From the NCBI RefSeq assembly GCF_001552655.1, contig NZ_BCRP01000021.1:1-44448 (forward strand): 44,448 nt of DNA, read 5' to 3'. The translations under genes and the position numbers were made by a program. The DNA comes from Alicyclobacillus kakegawensis NBRC 103104 (GTDB taxonomy: Bacteria; Bacillota; Bacilli; Alicyclobacillales; Alicyclobacillaceae). Of this stretch, positions 30,735 through 38,716 are shown one piece after another; position 1 is the first letter of the stretch, and every line of letters starts with the position of its first letter. The notes under the pieces were generated by a model, which did no database searches, was not told where the DNA came from, and worked only from the letters and a program-made list of their open reading frames with translations.

Positions 30735-33066
30735 GTTGCGGCCCATGGGCAAACCGATTGGGCGCAAGGAGGACCCGCGCCTGATTCGGGGCAAGGGCCA
30801 TTACGTGGATGACGTGATGTTGCCGAATATGCTCTATCTCTGCATCGTGCGCAGTCCGTACGCGCATGCGCGCATTCGCCGGATTGATACCTCCGCGGCG
30901 CTCGCCGCACCGGGGGTCAAGCTGGTCCTTACAGGAGAAGACTTGGCCGAGATGAACCTCGCCTGGATGCCGACGCTGGCGGGAGACCAGCAGATGGTGA
31001 TGGCCACCGGCAAGGTCCTGTTTCAGTACCAGGAAGTCGCGGCGGTCGTCGCTGAGACGCGCGCTCAAGCAGAGGACGCGGCGCAGCTGATTGAAGTGGA
31101 TTACGAACCGTTACCGGTCGTGGCGGACCCGTTCCAGGCACTTGCGCCGGACGCTCCGATACTGCGCGAAGACAAAGAGAAAAAGTCGAACCACATCTTC
31201 CACTGGGAGGCGGGCGACAGAGAGGAAACGGAAGCGCTGTTCCGCGAGGCGCCTGTCGTCGTCAAGCAGAATGTGCGTTTTCCGCGCGTCCATCCTGCGC
31301 CCCTTGAACCTTGTGGGTGCGTGTCGGACTGGGATGCAGCCCGGAATAAGTTGACGCTGTATGTCACGTCGCAGGCGCCGCATGTCCACCGGACGGTACT
31401 GGCGATGGTATCTGGACTCCCGGAACACCAAATTCATGTCATTTCACCCGATGTTGGCGGCGGTTTCGGCAACAAGGTCCCTGTGTACTCTGGTTATGTG
31501 GTGGCGACGGTTGCGTCCTTGAAATTGGGCGTGCCTGTGAAGTGGATTGAAACCCGCACCGAAAACATCGCCAGCAGCCATTTTGCTCGTGACTACCATA
31601 TGACGGCCGAGATTGCGGCGCGTGAGGACGGTACGGTGCTCGCCCTGCGGGTGAAGACGGTCGCTGATCACGGCGCGTTCGACGCGGCTGCCGATCCGTC
31701 CAAATTCCCGGCTGGATTGTTCAGCATCGTGACGGGGTCGTACGATTTTAAGGCCGCGTTCGTCGAGGTAGACGGGGTGTATACGAACAAAGCTCCGGGC
31801 GGTGTGGCCTACCGCTGTTCCTTCCGTGTCACAGAGGCAGCGTATCTCATCGAACGCGTCATGGACATCTTGGCCCAGCGGCTGAAGATGGATCCGGCCG
31901 AACTGCGTCTGAAAAACTTCATCCGCAAGGAGCAATTCCCGTATCATTCGCCGACCGGATGGGTTTACGACAGCGGGGACTATGAGAAAACACTGAAACT
32001 CGCGCTGGAGCGCATTGGGTACGAAGAGCTGCGCAAGGAACAGGCGGAAAAGCGGGCGCGCGGAGAGTTGATGGGGATTGGCATCTCGACCTTCACCGAG
32101 GTGGTCGGCGCGGGACCGGCTCATCAGTTCGACATCGTTGGCATCAAGATGTTTGACAGCGCGCAGATTCGCTTCCATCCGACCGGTAAAGTCATCGCGC
32201 GGCTGGGTGTGCGGCACCAGGGCCAGGGACACGAGACGACCTTTGCCCAGATCATCGCTGAAGAACTCGGGCTCAGTGCGGACGACGTGTTGATTGAGGA
32301 AGGCGATACCGACACGGCGCCCTACGGGTTGGGCACGTACGCCAGCCGCTCCACACCGACGGCCGGCGGCGCGGCGGCCCTCTGCGCGCGCAGGATTCGC
32401 GAGAAAGCTCGCAAAATCGCGGCCCATCTGCTGGAGGTCGGCGAAGACGACGTGGTCTGGGACGGGGTCGCCTTCTCCGCAAAAGGCTTGCCAGGTCGGG
32501 CCGTGTCGATGAAGGACGTGGCGTTCGCCGCCTACACAAATGTACCTGAGGGCATGGAACCGGGCCTGGAAGCGACGTACTATTACAACCCGCCGAACTT
32601 GACCTTCCCCAACGGGGCTTACATCGCGGTGGTGGATATCGACAAAGGAACGGGCACGGTCAAGGTGCGGCGGTTTTTGGCGGTCGACGACTGCGGCAAC
32701 GTGATTAACCCAATGATTGTCGAAGGCCAAGTGCACGGCGGGCTCACAGAAGGCTTTGCGATTGCGTTCATGCAAGACATCCCATATGACGCGGATGGCA
32801 ACTGTCTGGCACCGAACCTGATGGACTACCTGGTCCCCACGTCGGTGGACACTCCGCGTTGGGAAACGGATCGGACGGTTACGCCTTCGCCTCACCATCC
32901 AATCGGCGCCAAGGGCGTTGGTGAGTCACCGAACGTCGGCTCACCCGCAGCCTTTGTCAACGCGGTGGTGGATGCCCTGTCGCCGCTTGGTGTGGAACAC
33001 ATCGATATGCCGATTTTTCCATGGAAGGTATGGAACATCTTGAGGGAGCACGGTATCACCGAGTAA
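30715..33066 (+). CDS. coxL: Aerobic CO dehydrogenase, Mo-Cu large subunit (form I)
   Basis: This 783-residue catalytic subunit oxidises CO to CO2 at a molybdenum-copper site. The active-site loop reads VAYRCSFR (364-371). AY-x-CSFR is the signature of form I CoxL, and Cys368 is the copper-binding cysteine (Cys388 in Oligotropha). Glu737 in KGVGES is the catalytic glutamate next to molybdenum. GGGFGNKVP and GQGHETTFAQI are cofactor-binding segments. The GTG start at 30715 has GAGGAGG about nine bases upstream and overlaps coxS by 20 bases; the form extended to 30697 covers its own ribosome site. Form II relatives have AYRGAGR, so this is a genuine CO dehydrogenase. Confidence 0.96.
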   Translation: MALRQTELRPMGKPIGRKEDPRLIRGKGHYVDDVMLPNMLYLCIVRSPYAHARIRRIDTSAALAAPGVKLVLTGEDLAEMNLAWMPTLAGDQQMVMATGKVLFQYQEVAAVVAETRAQAEDAAQLIEVDYEPLPVVADPFQALAPDAPILREDKEKKSNHIFHWEAGDREETEALFREAPVVVKQNVRFPRVHPAPLEPCGCVSDWDAARNKLTLYVTSQAPHVHRTVLAMVSGLPEHQIHVISPDVGGGFGNKVPVYSGYVVATVASLKLGVPVKWIETRTENIASSHFARDYHMTAEIAAREDGTVLALRVKTVADHGAFDAAADPSKFPAGLFSIVTGSYDFKAAFVEVDGVYTNKAPGGVAYRCSFRVTEAAYLIERVMDILAQRLKMDPAELRLKNFIRKEQFPYHSPTGWVYDSGDYEKTLKLALERIGYEELRKEQAEKRARGELMGIGISTFTEVVGAGPAHQFDIVGIKMFDSAQIRFHPTGKVIARLGVRHQGQGHETTFAQIIAEELGLSADDVLIEEGDTDTAPYGLGTYASRSTPTAGGAAALCARRIREKARKIAAHLLEVGEDDVVWDGVAFSAKGLPGRAVSMKDVAFAAYTNVPEGMEPGLEATYYYNPPNLTFPNGAYIAVVDIDKGTGTVKVRRFLAVDDCGNVINPMIVEGQVHGGLTEGFAIAFMQDIPYDADGNCLAPNLMDYLVPTSVDTPRWETDRTVTPSPHHPIGAKGVGESPNVGSPAAFVNAVVDALSPLGVEHIDMPIFPWKVWNILREHGITE

Positions 33067-33087
33067 TTCGGTAGCCAACCTGAATTG

Positions 33088-33131
33088 AGGAGGGAAGACC
33101 CGGCGGCACGGAGGCCGCCGGGGCCCAACGG
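33088..33131 (+). promoter_or_regulatory. Ribosome site separated from the start codon by a strong hairpin
   Basis: AGGAGG (33088-33093) is 38 bases from the next gene's ATG at 33132, and no start codon lies within normal distance of it. Between them is a perfect nine-base-pair GC stem (33099-33107 with 33114-33122, loop ACGGAG). Folding would shorten the effective spacing to about 14 bases, much as described for phage T4 gene 38. It might otherwise attenuate read-through from coxL. Confidence 0.5.
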
Positions 33132-34145
33132 ATGGATAATCTTTGGGAAGCCGCGAGGGACCTGGACGAACGCTCGGAACCGTATGTCATGGTGACAGTC
33201 GTCCGCCGTGTGCGCCCAAGCTCAGCGACGGTTGGCGACAAGGCCATTGTCACGGCGGATGGGGAGATGAAAGGCTTCGTCGGCGGTCAGTGCACGCGGG
33301 AGCTGGTCATTGGCCAAGCGAAGAAGTGTCTGAGCGGCGGTGAGAGCAAGCTCTTGCTGGTTACGTCGCAGCCGCCGGACGAAGTGACGGAAGGTGTCAC
33401 TGTCTTGCCGATGACGTGCGCATCCGAAGGAACGGTCGAGCTGTTCTTGGAACCCAAAAATGTAGAGCCACTGCTGGTTCTCGTGGGAGATTCCCCCATC
33501 GCGCACGCTCTCGCAGAATTGGCGCCTCGGTTTTCACTCAAGCCGTACCGGATTGCGTTGGAAAAGGCGATGGACACGGGTCCCGCTGAAGATCCGGTCG
33601 TCAAATTGCGCAACCAACTTCCCATCCATGCGACTGCGCCAGCGTACTCCGTGGTTGCCACGATGGGGTTGTACGATGTCGATGGATTAGTGGCAGTCTC
33701 TTCATTGCCGCTCCGTTATGCGGGCCTCGTTACCAGCCCCAAGCGCTGGGCGACCGTGCGTGCCGAGCTCGCGCAGGTCGGTGCATCGAGGGAATTTATC
33801 GATTTTGTCACGGCGCCTGCGGGTTTCGATATCGGGTCTGTGGGGCCCAATGAGATAGCCCTCAGTATTCTGGCGCAAATCGTAGAGTGCCGTCGCCGCG
33901 GAGCGAATGCATCCTGGCCGGGACAGTCCGATGCTGGCAGTTCAGCGTCTGCGTCTCCGGCCACTCATGACAGCCAGGTCACGGTTTCACAACAAGTGGT
34001 CGATCCGGTCTGCGGCATGACCGTGGACTTGACGAAGACTCCGTACCGCCTTGAACTGGACGGAACCATCTATGGGTTTTGCTGTTCTGGCTGCCGGGAC
34101 CGCTTTGCCCGCGAGCCAGACAAGTACCTGCAAAGTTACGCTTGA
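33132..34145 (+). CDS. XdhC/CoxF-like maturation protein fused to a YHS domain
   Basis: This 337-residue protein has an XdhC/CoxI-type N-terminal domain (about 10-105, with GFVGGQCTRELV and Cys54) and a Rossmann-like domain (about 113-255). A Ser/Ala-rich linker (257-288) and a C-terminal YHS domain (289-334) follow, the latter with DPVCGM, YGFCCSGC and FAREPDKYL, supplying Cys294, Cys317, Cys318 and Cys321. XdhC-type proteins hold and sulfurate the molybdenum cofactor; CoxF is the paralogue needed for Mo-Cu assembly in Oligotropha. YHS domains occur in copper and other metal-handling proteins. The Rossmann glycine motif is degenerate (LVLVGDSPIAHALAEL), unlike the convergent XdhC gene. A cofactor or copper insertion role for CoxL is inferred. 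Confidence 0.82.
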   Translation: MDNLWEAARDLDERSEPYVMVTVVRRVRPSSATVGDKAIVTADGEMKGFVGGQCTRELVIGQAKKCLSGGESKLLLVTSQPPDEVTEGVTVLPMTCASEGTVELFLEPKNVEPLLVLVGDSPIAHALAELAPRFSLKPYRIALEKAMDTGPAEDPVVKLRNQLPIHATAPAYSVVATMGLYDVDGLVAVSSLPLRYAGLVTSPKRWATVRAELAQVGASREFIDFVTAPAGFDIGSVGPNEIALSILAQIVECRRRGANASWPGQSDAGSSASASPATHDSQVTVSQQVVDPVCGMTVDLTKTPYRLELDGTIYGFCCSGCRDRFAREPDKYLQSYA

Positions 34146-34272
34146 CAACGCGCCATGCGGATCTGGACCTGTACTCACACCAAGGGCACGGGGACAGCAC
34201 TTCCGTCTCGTCGGTGGTTGGCGGCTGGACGGGCGTTAGAAAACTGGCATGAACAACAGAGGAGGCACGACC

Positions 34273-34761
34273 ATGCGTACGTACGAAGGAGAATTTACGA
34301 TTGAGCAGCCGCGGGAGAAAATTTGGGCGTTCGTTACAGATCCGCATCAAATGGGAACTTGTATTCCCGACTTGATTGAATTGCACGTAGAAAGTGAGAC
34401 CCGCTTTCGCAGTCTCGTCAAAGTCGGCGTGGGACCGGTGCGGGGCAAGTTCGACCTTACCAGCGAACTGACCGTGACGGAACCGGGCAAGGCGGCCTCC
34501 CTGTCGATTCGCGGCGGAGGAATGGGCAGCGGGGTCGATATGAAAGCGCAAATGGAACTGAGCGACGTCGAAGGGGGGACCCTCTTGAAATGGCGTTGCG
34601 ACGCGGTGATCAGCGGACCTATCGCAAGTCTAGGCGGACGGCTGATTGACAACGAAGCCCGCAAGATTACGGAGAAGGTGTTTGCGAACCTGAAGAACGC
34701 CTTGCTCGCCTTGCCGGATGAAGAGGTCGCTGCAGCCGATAAAACAGCGGACCAAGGTTGA
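34273..34761 (+). CDS. coxG: CoxG-like protein, SRPBCC fold
   Basis: This 162-residue protein has the CO dehydrogenase subunit G (CoxG) helix-grip fold: YEGEFTIEQPREKIWAFVTDPHQMGTCIPD at the N-terminus and GPVRGKFDLTSELTV in the sheet. In Oligotropha and mycobacteria CoxG aids anchoring of the dehydrogenase to the membrane or its coupling to quinone. ATG 34273 has AGAGGAGG eight bases upstream; the in-frame ATG at 34249 lies before that ribosome site. The end of the gene carries a tandem 19-base duplication that spans the stop codon. It is in the middle of the accessory run between the YHS fusion and coxD. Confidence 0.88.
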   Translation: MRTYEGEFTIEQPREKIWAFVTDPHQMGTCIPDLIELHVESETRFRSLVKVGVGPVRGKFDLTSELTVTEPGKAASLSIRGGGMGSGVDMKAQMELSDVEGGTLLKWRCDAVISGPIASLGGRLIDNEARKITEKVFANLKNALLALPDEEVAAADKTADQG

Positions 34762-34790
34762 AGGACGTCAGCAAGGTTGAAGGGCGTCAG
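34753..34790 (+). repeat. Tandem duplication of 19 bases at the coxG-coxD junction
   Basis: Two adjacent 19-base copies (34753-34771 and 34772-34790) differ at one base. The first contains the coxG stop codon TGA and the second repeats it in another context. The duplication separates coxG from the coxD ribosome site and looks like a recent replication slip. Confidence 0.8.
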
Positions 34791-34805
34791 GTGGAGGCTG
34801 TCCGG

Positions 34806-35666
34806 ATGAATGAACAGGTGCGCCGACTGCAGGAGGAATTGCATCGCGCTCACTATGTCGTCGAGGAAGGGTTAGCCACTGTACTGTATCTAGCACAGCG
34901 GCTGGCCCGACCTCTGTTGTTGGAGGGGCCTGCGGGCGTAGGGAAAACGGCGCTGGCGAAAGCGGTTGCCACCGTTCGTTCCGTGAGCCTGGTGCGCTTG
35001 CAGTGTTATGAAGGCTTAGATGCGAGTCAGGCGTTGTACGATTGGGATTACCCAAAGCAGTTGCTGACGGCGCGCACAGCGTTTGCCGAGGGTGTCGTGA
35101 ATCAGGCGGCTCTGTACAGTGAGCCGTTTCTCATTGAACGGCCGCTTTTGCGCGCGCTGCGCGAAAGACCGGCGCCTGTGCTGCTGATTGACGAGGTCGA
35201 TAGGGCCGACGAGGAATTCGAGGCGCTGCTCTTGGAATTCCTCTCGGAGTTCCAAATTACCATTCCTGAGATGGGAACCTTTCGCGCCGAAGAGCCACCG
35301 ATTGTCATCTTGACGTCCAATCGTACGCGCGATTTGTCGGACGCTTTGCGGCGGCGTTGCCTCTACGTTTGGATTGATTACCCGTCTCCTGAGCAAGAGG
35401 CGGCCATCATTTCGTTGCATGTGCCGCAGATAGCATCGGAACTTGCCAGACAGATTGCGCGGGGTATGCGACGGCTGCGCAAGCTCTCGCTGCTCAAGCC
35501 CCCCGGATTGGCGGAGTCCCTCGATTTCGCACAGGCGCTGCATGAGTTGGGGGCGCAGGAATTGGACGAAGAAGGAGTTCGACTCACGCTCGGCTGTTTG
35601 CTGAAGACAGAGGAGGATTTGAACTTCGTACGGGAGAGGGGACTCGACGTATTATGGAACGCCTGA
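34806..35666 (+). CDS. coxD: CoxD, MoxR-type AAA+ ATPase
   Basis: This 286-residue AAA+ chaperone of the MoxR branch has a Walker A GPAGVGKT (41-48), a Walker B LLIDEVDRADEEFEALLLEFL, and the sensor 1 region ILTSNRTRDLSDALRRRC, with the lid helices beyond. CoxD is needed for building the [CuSMoO2] centre in Oligotropha, acting together with the von Willebrand protein CoxE. ATG 34806 has GGTGGAGG about nine bases upstream. An in-frame TTG at 34758 would begin inside the duplicated segment and is less likely. The 3' end overlaps coxE by 13 bases, so the ATPase and its partner are translationally coupled. Confidence 0.9.
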   Translation: MNEQVRRLQEELHRAHYVVEEGLATVLYLAQRLARPLLLEGPAGVGKTALAKAVATVRSVSLVRLQCYEGLDASQALYDWDYPKQLLTARTAFAEGVVNQAALYSEPFLIERPLLRALRERPAPVLLIDEVDRADEEFEALLLEFLSEFQITIPEMGTFRAEEPPIVILTSNRTRDLSDALRRRCLYVWIDYPSPEQEAAIISLHVPQIASELARQIARGMRRLRKLSLLKPPGLAESLDFAQALHELGAQELDEEGVRLTLGCLLKTEEDLNFVRERGLDVLWNA

Positions 35667-36787
35667 CGGCGGACGGGATGAACCGCTTGACGGGCGACAT
35701 CGTGCGGCAGGTGAGCGATTTTGCGCCTTGGCTGAGAAAACATGGATTTCGAGCCGGCGTTCCGGAAACGTTGACAGCCATTTCTGCCTTGGCGGAATTG
35801 GACCTGACCCGGATGGACGCGGTCTGCAGCGCCTTTCGCTCCATCTATTCGCGGACACCCGCAGAGTGGGGCGCCTTTCCGAGTCTGTTCGAGCGATACT
35901 TTTGCGGTCGGGGAGTTCAGCTGGAGCAAAAGCGCCGCCTGCAGCCGGATGATGTGGAGGATCGCGAAGGGGGCAGCGGGGGTGATCAGACTGAGCGGCC
36001 TCCGGTTGATACTGTGCAAGGCCTTCTCGCCGGGTATCATCCCAACGATGGCGAGCGTTATGCGTTGCGGGCGGACGAACAGGTATTGAAGGACGTCGTT
36101 CAGTGGACCCGTTTGGCGGTGCGCACCATGGATGCGCCGCGCGGGCGCAAGTGGCGGCCTCGAGGCAGAGAGAAACTTGACCTCCGTCAGACCATGCGCC
36201 ACGCTATGCGCCATGCAGGGGATCCGTTTGTGCTGAAGATGCGTCGACACCGTCCCGATAAGCCGCGCGTTGTCCTGGTGATGGACATATCCGGCTCCAT
36301 GAAGCCGTACGCACCGTTTATCACGTCACTCGCCTGGTCATTCACGCGGGCCCGGGCGCGTACCCAGATCTTCTTGTTTTCAACCCGCCTGCTGCGAGTA
36401 ACTTCTCTCATCGCGCGAAAAGGGGTTGCGGGCATCACGCACGCTGAGTTGCCGGGGTTGCGGGGAGGCACCCGCATTGGCGGTGCGTTGGAGCAGCTCC
36501 TGCGCAGGTATCCAGGTCTGTTGCAGCGGCATACGTGTGTACTCATTGTATCGGATGGATTTGACGCCGGGCATCCGGAGCAAATGCACACCTCCATGCG
36601 CGACTTGGCTGCCCGGGTTGGCCAAGTGGTTTGGTTGAACCCGCTGCTTGGCGAACCCGGATATGAACCAACATCGGTCGGCATGTCGATGGCCTTGCCG
36701 TACCTCGACGCGTTCGTCGATGTCCATGATGTGAGAACCTGGAAAAGGGCCGTGTTGAGCGGGGCACTGCAATCCGCAGCGCCCTGA
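35654..36787 (+). CDS. coxE: CoxE, von Willebrand factor A domain protein
   Basis: This 377-residue cytoplasmic partner of CoxD has an N-terminal CoxE/VWA-associated region (about 1-200). A VWA domain follows, in which the metal-ion-dependent adhesion site reads MDISGSM (Asp211, Ser213, Ser215) with LRGGTRIGGAL and LIVSDGFD supplying the remaining MIDAS residues. MoxR-VWA pairs act as chaperones that remodel metalloenzymes; here the client should be CoxL during copper and sulfur insertion. The gene starts within the last codons of coxD and ends four bases before the convergent coxI stop. No terminator is visible between them, so transcripts from the two strands may overlap. Confidence 0.9.
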   Translation: MERLTADGMNRLTGDIVRQVSDFAPWLRKHGFRAGVPETLTAISALAELDLTRMDAVCSAFRSIYSRTPAEWGAFPSLFERYFCGRGVQLEQKRRLQPDDVEDREGGSGGDQTERPPVDTVQGLLAGYHPNDGERYALRADEQVLKDVVQWTRLAVRTMDAPRGRKWRPRGREKLDLRQTMRHAMRHAGDPFVLKMRRHRPDKPRVVLVMDISGSMKPYAPFITSLAWSFTRARARTQIFLFSTRLLRVTSLIARKGVAGITHAELPGLRGGTRIGGALEQLLRRYPGLLQRHTCVLIVSDGFDAGHPEQMHTSMRDLAARVGQVVWLNPLLGEPGYEPTSVGMSMALPYLDAFVDVHDVRTWKRAVLSGALQSAAP

Positions 36788-36791
36788 GAAC

Positions 36792-37841
36792 TCAAGAGTG
36801 AACGCTTTCCCGCCCGTGGAGCGGCCCTCCCGTCCGTGCGGAGCGCGCCGCGAGCAATTCGGATACGATGGATACCGCGACTTCGTCAATCGTTTCCGCG
36901 CCTACGTCCAGCCCAACCGGGGCGTGAATCGGCCCGCTGCTCATGTTGGCGCCAATGTGGTCCAGCATCTCGAGCGTTCGCGACAAGGGGCCGAGCACGC
37001 CGATGAACTTGGGTTGGGCTTGCAAGGCTAGGCGCAGCGCGGCTTCGTCGCGCACTTGCAGGTGGTTCATGATTAACCACCAGCTGTTTGTGAGTTGTGC
37101 GGGATCTGCTTGGTCCGGCTCGACGACCAGGTGTTCGGCGTTAGGGAAGCGTTTAACGCCATTAAACTCTTTACGGGGATCAAGAACCGACACTCGAAAG
37201 CCGCACTGGGCAGCGAGGGCTGCCACCGGCACAGTGTCGTGGCCTGCACCGCACAGGATCAGCCGTTCATTCGGCCGCATCGTGTCGATATAAAAGCGGC
37301 GGCCGTCGACAATGGCCACTTCCGCCCTCGTACGGCTCCAAACACGGCTTGTCAACTGCTGCACGACAGTTTCCGGCAGGTTGTCCATATCGCCGGAAAT
37401 CGGACTTGTCCCGTCAAAGACGGCGCGAGCACCGGTCGGCAATTCGATGGCCAATGAGATGGCGTGGTCTTCTGCGAGGGCTTCTCGCACAGATTGCCAA
37501 AATGGGTCTTCAGCGTGAATGGGAAAGATGGCGACTTCGAGAGTTCCTTTACAGCCAATTCCGAGAGACCACAGTTCGTTTTCACTGAGGTCGTAATTGA
37601 CAAGGCGGGGTTCGTCTTCTTCCATGGCCTTTTCCGCCCATCCATAAAGGTCGGATTCTAGGCAACCACCGCTGAGTGTGCCGAGCATCTTGCCCTTTTC
37701 TGTCATCATCATTTTGGCGCCGGGAAGGCGATACGCGGAACCTTTCACTTGGGTAATCGTCAACAGAGCCGTCCGTTCTCCATCCGACCAGGCCTGTTCC
37801 ATTCGGGAGAACACGTCACGTGCTTCATCGATCCTCGACAC
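36792..37841 (-). CDS. coxI: XdhC/CoxI-family molybdenum cofactor maturation protein
   Basis: This 349-residue XdhC-family protein has the N-terminal domain motif GTLSGGCLESDL (Cys60) and a complete Rossmann domain with LILCGAGHDTVPVAALA (Gly198-Ala-Gly-His201). In contrast to the YHS fusion at 33132, nothing is degenerate. Such proteins bind the cofactor, help in terminal sulfuration and protect it before insertion into the apoenzyme. The start is GTG 37841, with AAGGAG on the minus strand. The gene is transcribed toward coxE from its own A+T-rich upstream region. CO dehydrogenase is the obvious client, though another molybdenum hydroxylase encoded elsewhere could also be served. Confidence 0.88.
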   Translation of the reverse strand: MSRIDEARDVFSRMEQAWSDGERTALLTITQVKGSAYRLPGAKMMMTEKGKMLGTLSGGCLESDLYGWAEKAMEEDEPRLVNYDLSENELWSLGIGCKGTLEVAIFPIHAEDPFWQSVREALAEDHAISLAIELPTGARAVFDGTSPISGDMDNLPETVVQQLTSRVWSRTRAEVAIVDGRRFYIDTMRPNERLILCGAGHDTVPVAALAAQCGFRVSVLDPRKEFNGVKRFPNAEHLVVEPDQADPAQLTNSWWLIMNHLQVRDEAALRLALQAQPKFIGVLGPLSRTLEMLDHIGANMSSGPIHAPVGLDVGAETIDEVAVSIVSELLAARSARTGGPLHGRESVHS

Positions 37842-38097
37842 AGTTCGTCATCTCCTTGGTTTCGCTGGAGGTGAATTCGACATACTCGACAAAGTTTCCT
37901 GTATTCTGGATTATATAATGAATGTATAATGATAATATAGGGTTTATGTGTACCTAAATGGATGTTTCTTAATACCGGACCGGATGTTCTCTGATCTTGA
38001 AGGATATTCGGGTGGCAATCGCTAGAGGGTTCTTCATCTAAAGGCTTTACGATGGAAATTTATCATAGAAATTGTAATAGACGGAAGGCGGTATCGT
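37842..38097. other. Divergent A+T-rich intergenic region
   Basis: This holds the promoter region of coxI (minus) and of the membrane protein gene (plus). On the minus strand TATAAT (37915-37910) is a good -10 with no clear -35. TATAATGA occurs twice, 11 bases apart (37914-37921 and 37925-37932), which is about one helical turn and could be a regulator site. The composition is much richer in A+T than the flanking genes. No gene is seen. Confidence 0.4.
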
Positions 38098-38625
38098 ATG
38101 GATCGATTGTATCGGACAACAGGATGGGGCTGCGCCTGGGGCAGTATGTCTGGGTCTATCATTGGTGGCATATTCGATTTGTTCATCGGTACATCAGGGC
38201 TGCTCGCCTTCCTACTCGCCGGCTTCGGCGCAGTTTTGGGGAGTCATGTAGGATTTCGGGTCGGATCGAAAGATATTGAGAATGCCATATGCCACTTGAC
38301 CTCTCCGTTGGATATCGTAAAGATTCATAAACAGCATGGGGCCATGTGGTCCTTGATGGGGGCCATGGTAGGGGGAGTTGTCGGAGCCACGGTGGGGACC
38401 GGTGTGGCCGCCGCTGGATGGGTCTTATACATGCATCATATGGAGATGCATATGCCTAATACGATGGACTTTATGTCCATCTTTAATGTCGTCATGGGCG
38501 GGGAGATGGGAGGCATGACGGCTGGGGTCATCGGCGCGTGGTGGAGCGCAGCTCGTGCCGGATTCGTCGGAGCGAAAAAAGACGCACAGTTGCCGCCTAG
38601 TGAGAAACGGAATTTCGAGGCGTAA
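38098..38625 (+). CDS. Small membrane protein with Met/His-rich loop, function unknown
   Basis: This is a 175-residue, glycine-rich membrane protein with four predicted hydrophobic segments (about 17-31, 34-52, 86-111 and 128-152). I recognise no characterised family. Between the third and fourth segments is a loop rich in potential soft-metal ligands, MHHMEMHMPNTMDFM (112-126), and more Met-Gly pairs follow in the last segment. Methionine/histidine clusters of this type are common in copper transport proteins. The gene stands beside the Mo-Cu CO dehydrogenase genes, divergent from coxI. A role in copper supply is therefore possible but inferred. GGAAGG about ten bases before the ATG is a weak ribosome site. 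Confidence 0.7.
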   Translation: MDRLYRTTGWGCAWGSMSGSIIGGIFDLFIGTSGLLAFLLAGFGAVLGSHVGFRVGSKDIENAICHLTSPLDIVKIHKQHGAMWSLMGAMVGGVVGATVGTGVAAAGWVLYMHHMEMHMPNTMDFMSIFNVVMGGEMGGMTAGVIGAWWSAARAGFVGAKKDAQLPPSEKRNFEA

Positions 38626-38716
38626 CCGGCCACTCACGGGCAGCCTTTACGGGCCTCGCCGTGCTAGACTCAAGTGTAAGCTTCTCTGAAAGAAAAGGAC
38701 AGCGGGGGGTTACGCT

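Noticed and set aside
30715-33066. Annotation of the large subunit as xanthine or nicotinate dehydrogenase
   Set aside because: The active-site loop is AYRCSFR, the form I CO dehydrogenase signature, and coxG, coxD and coxE homologues follow.
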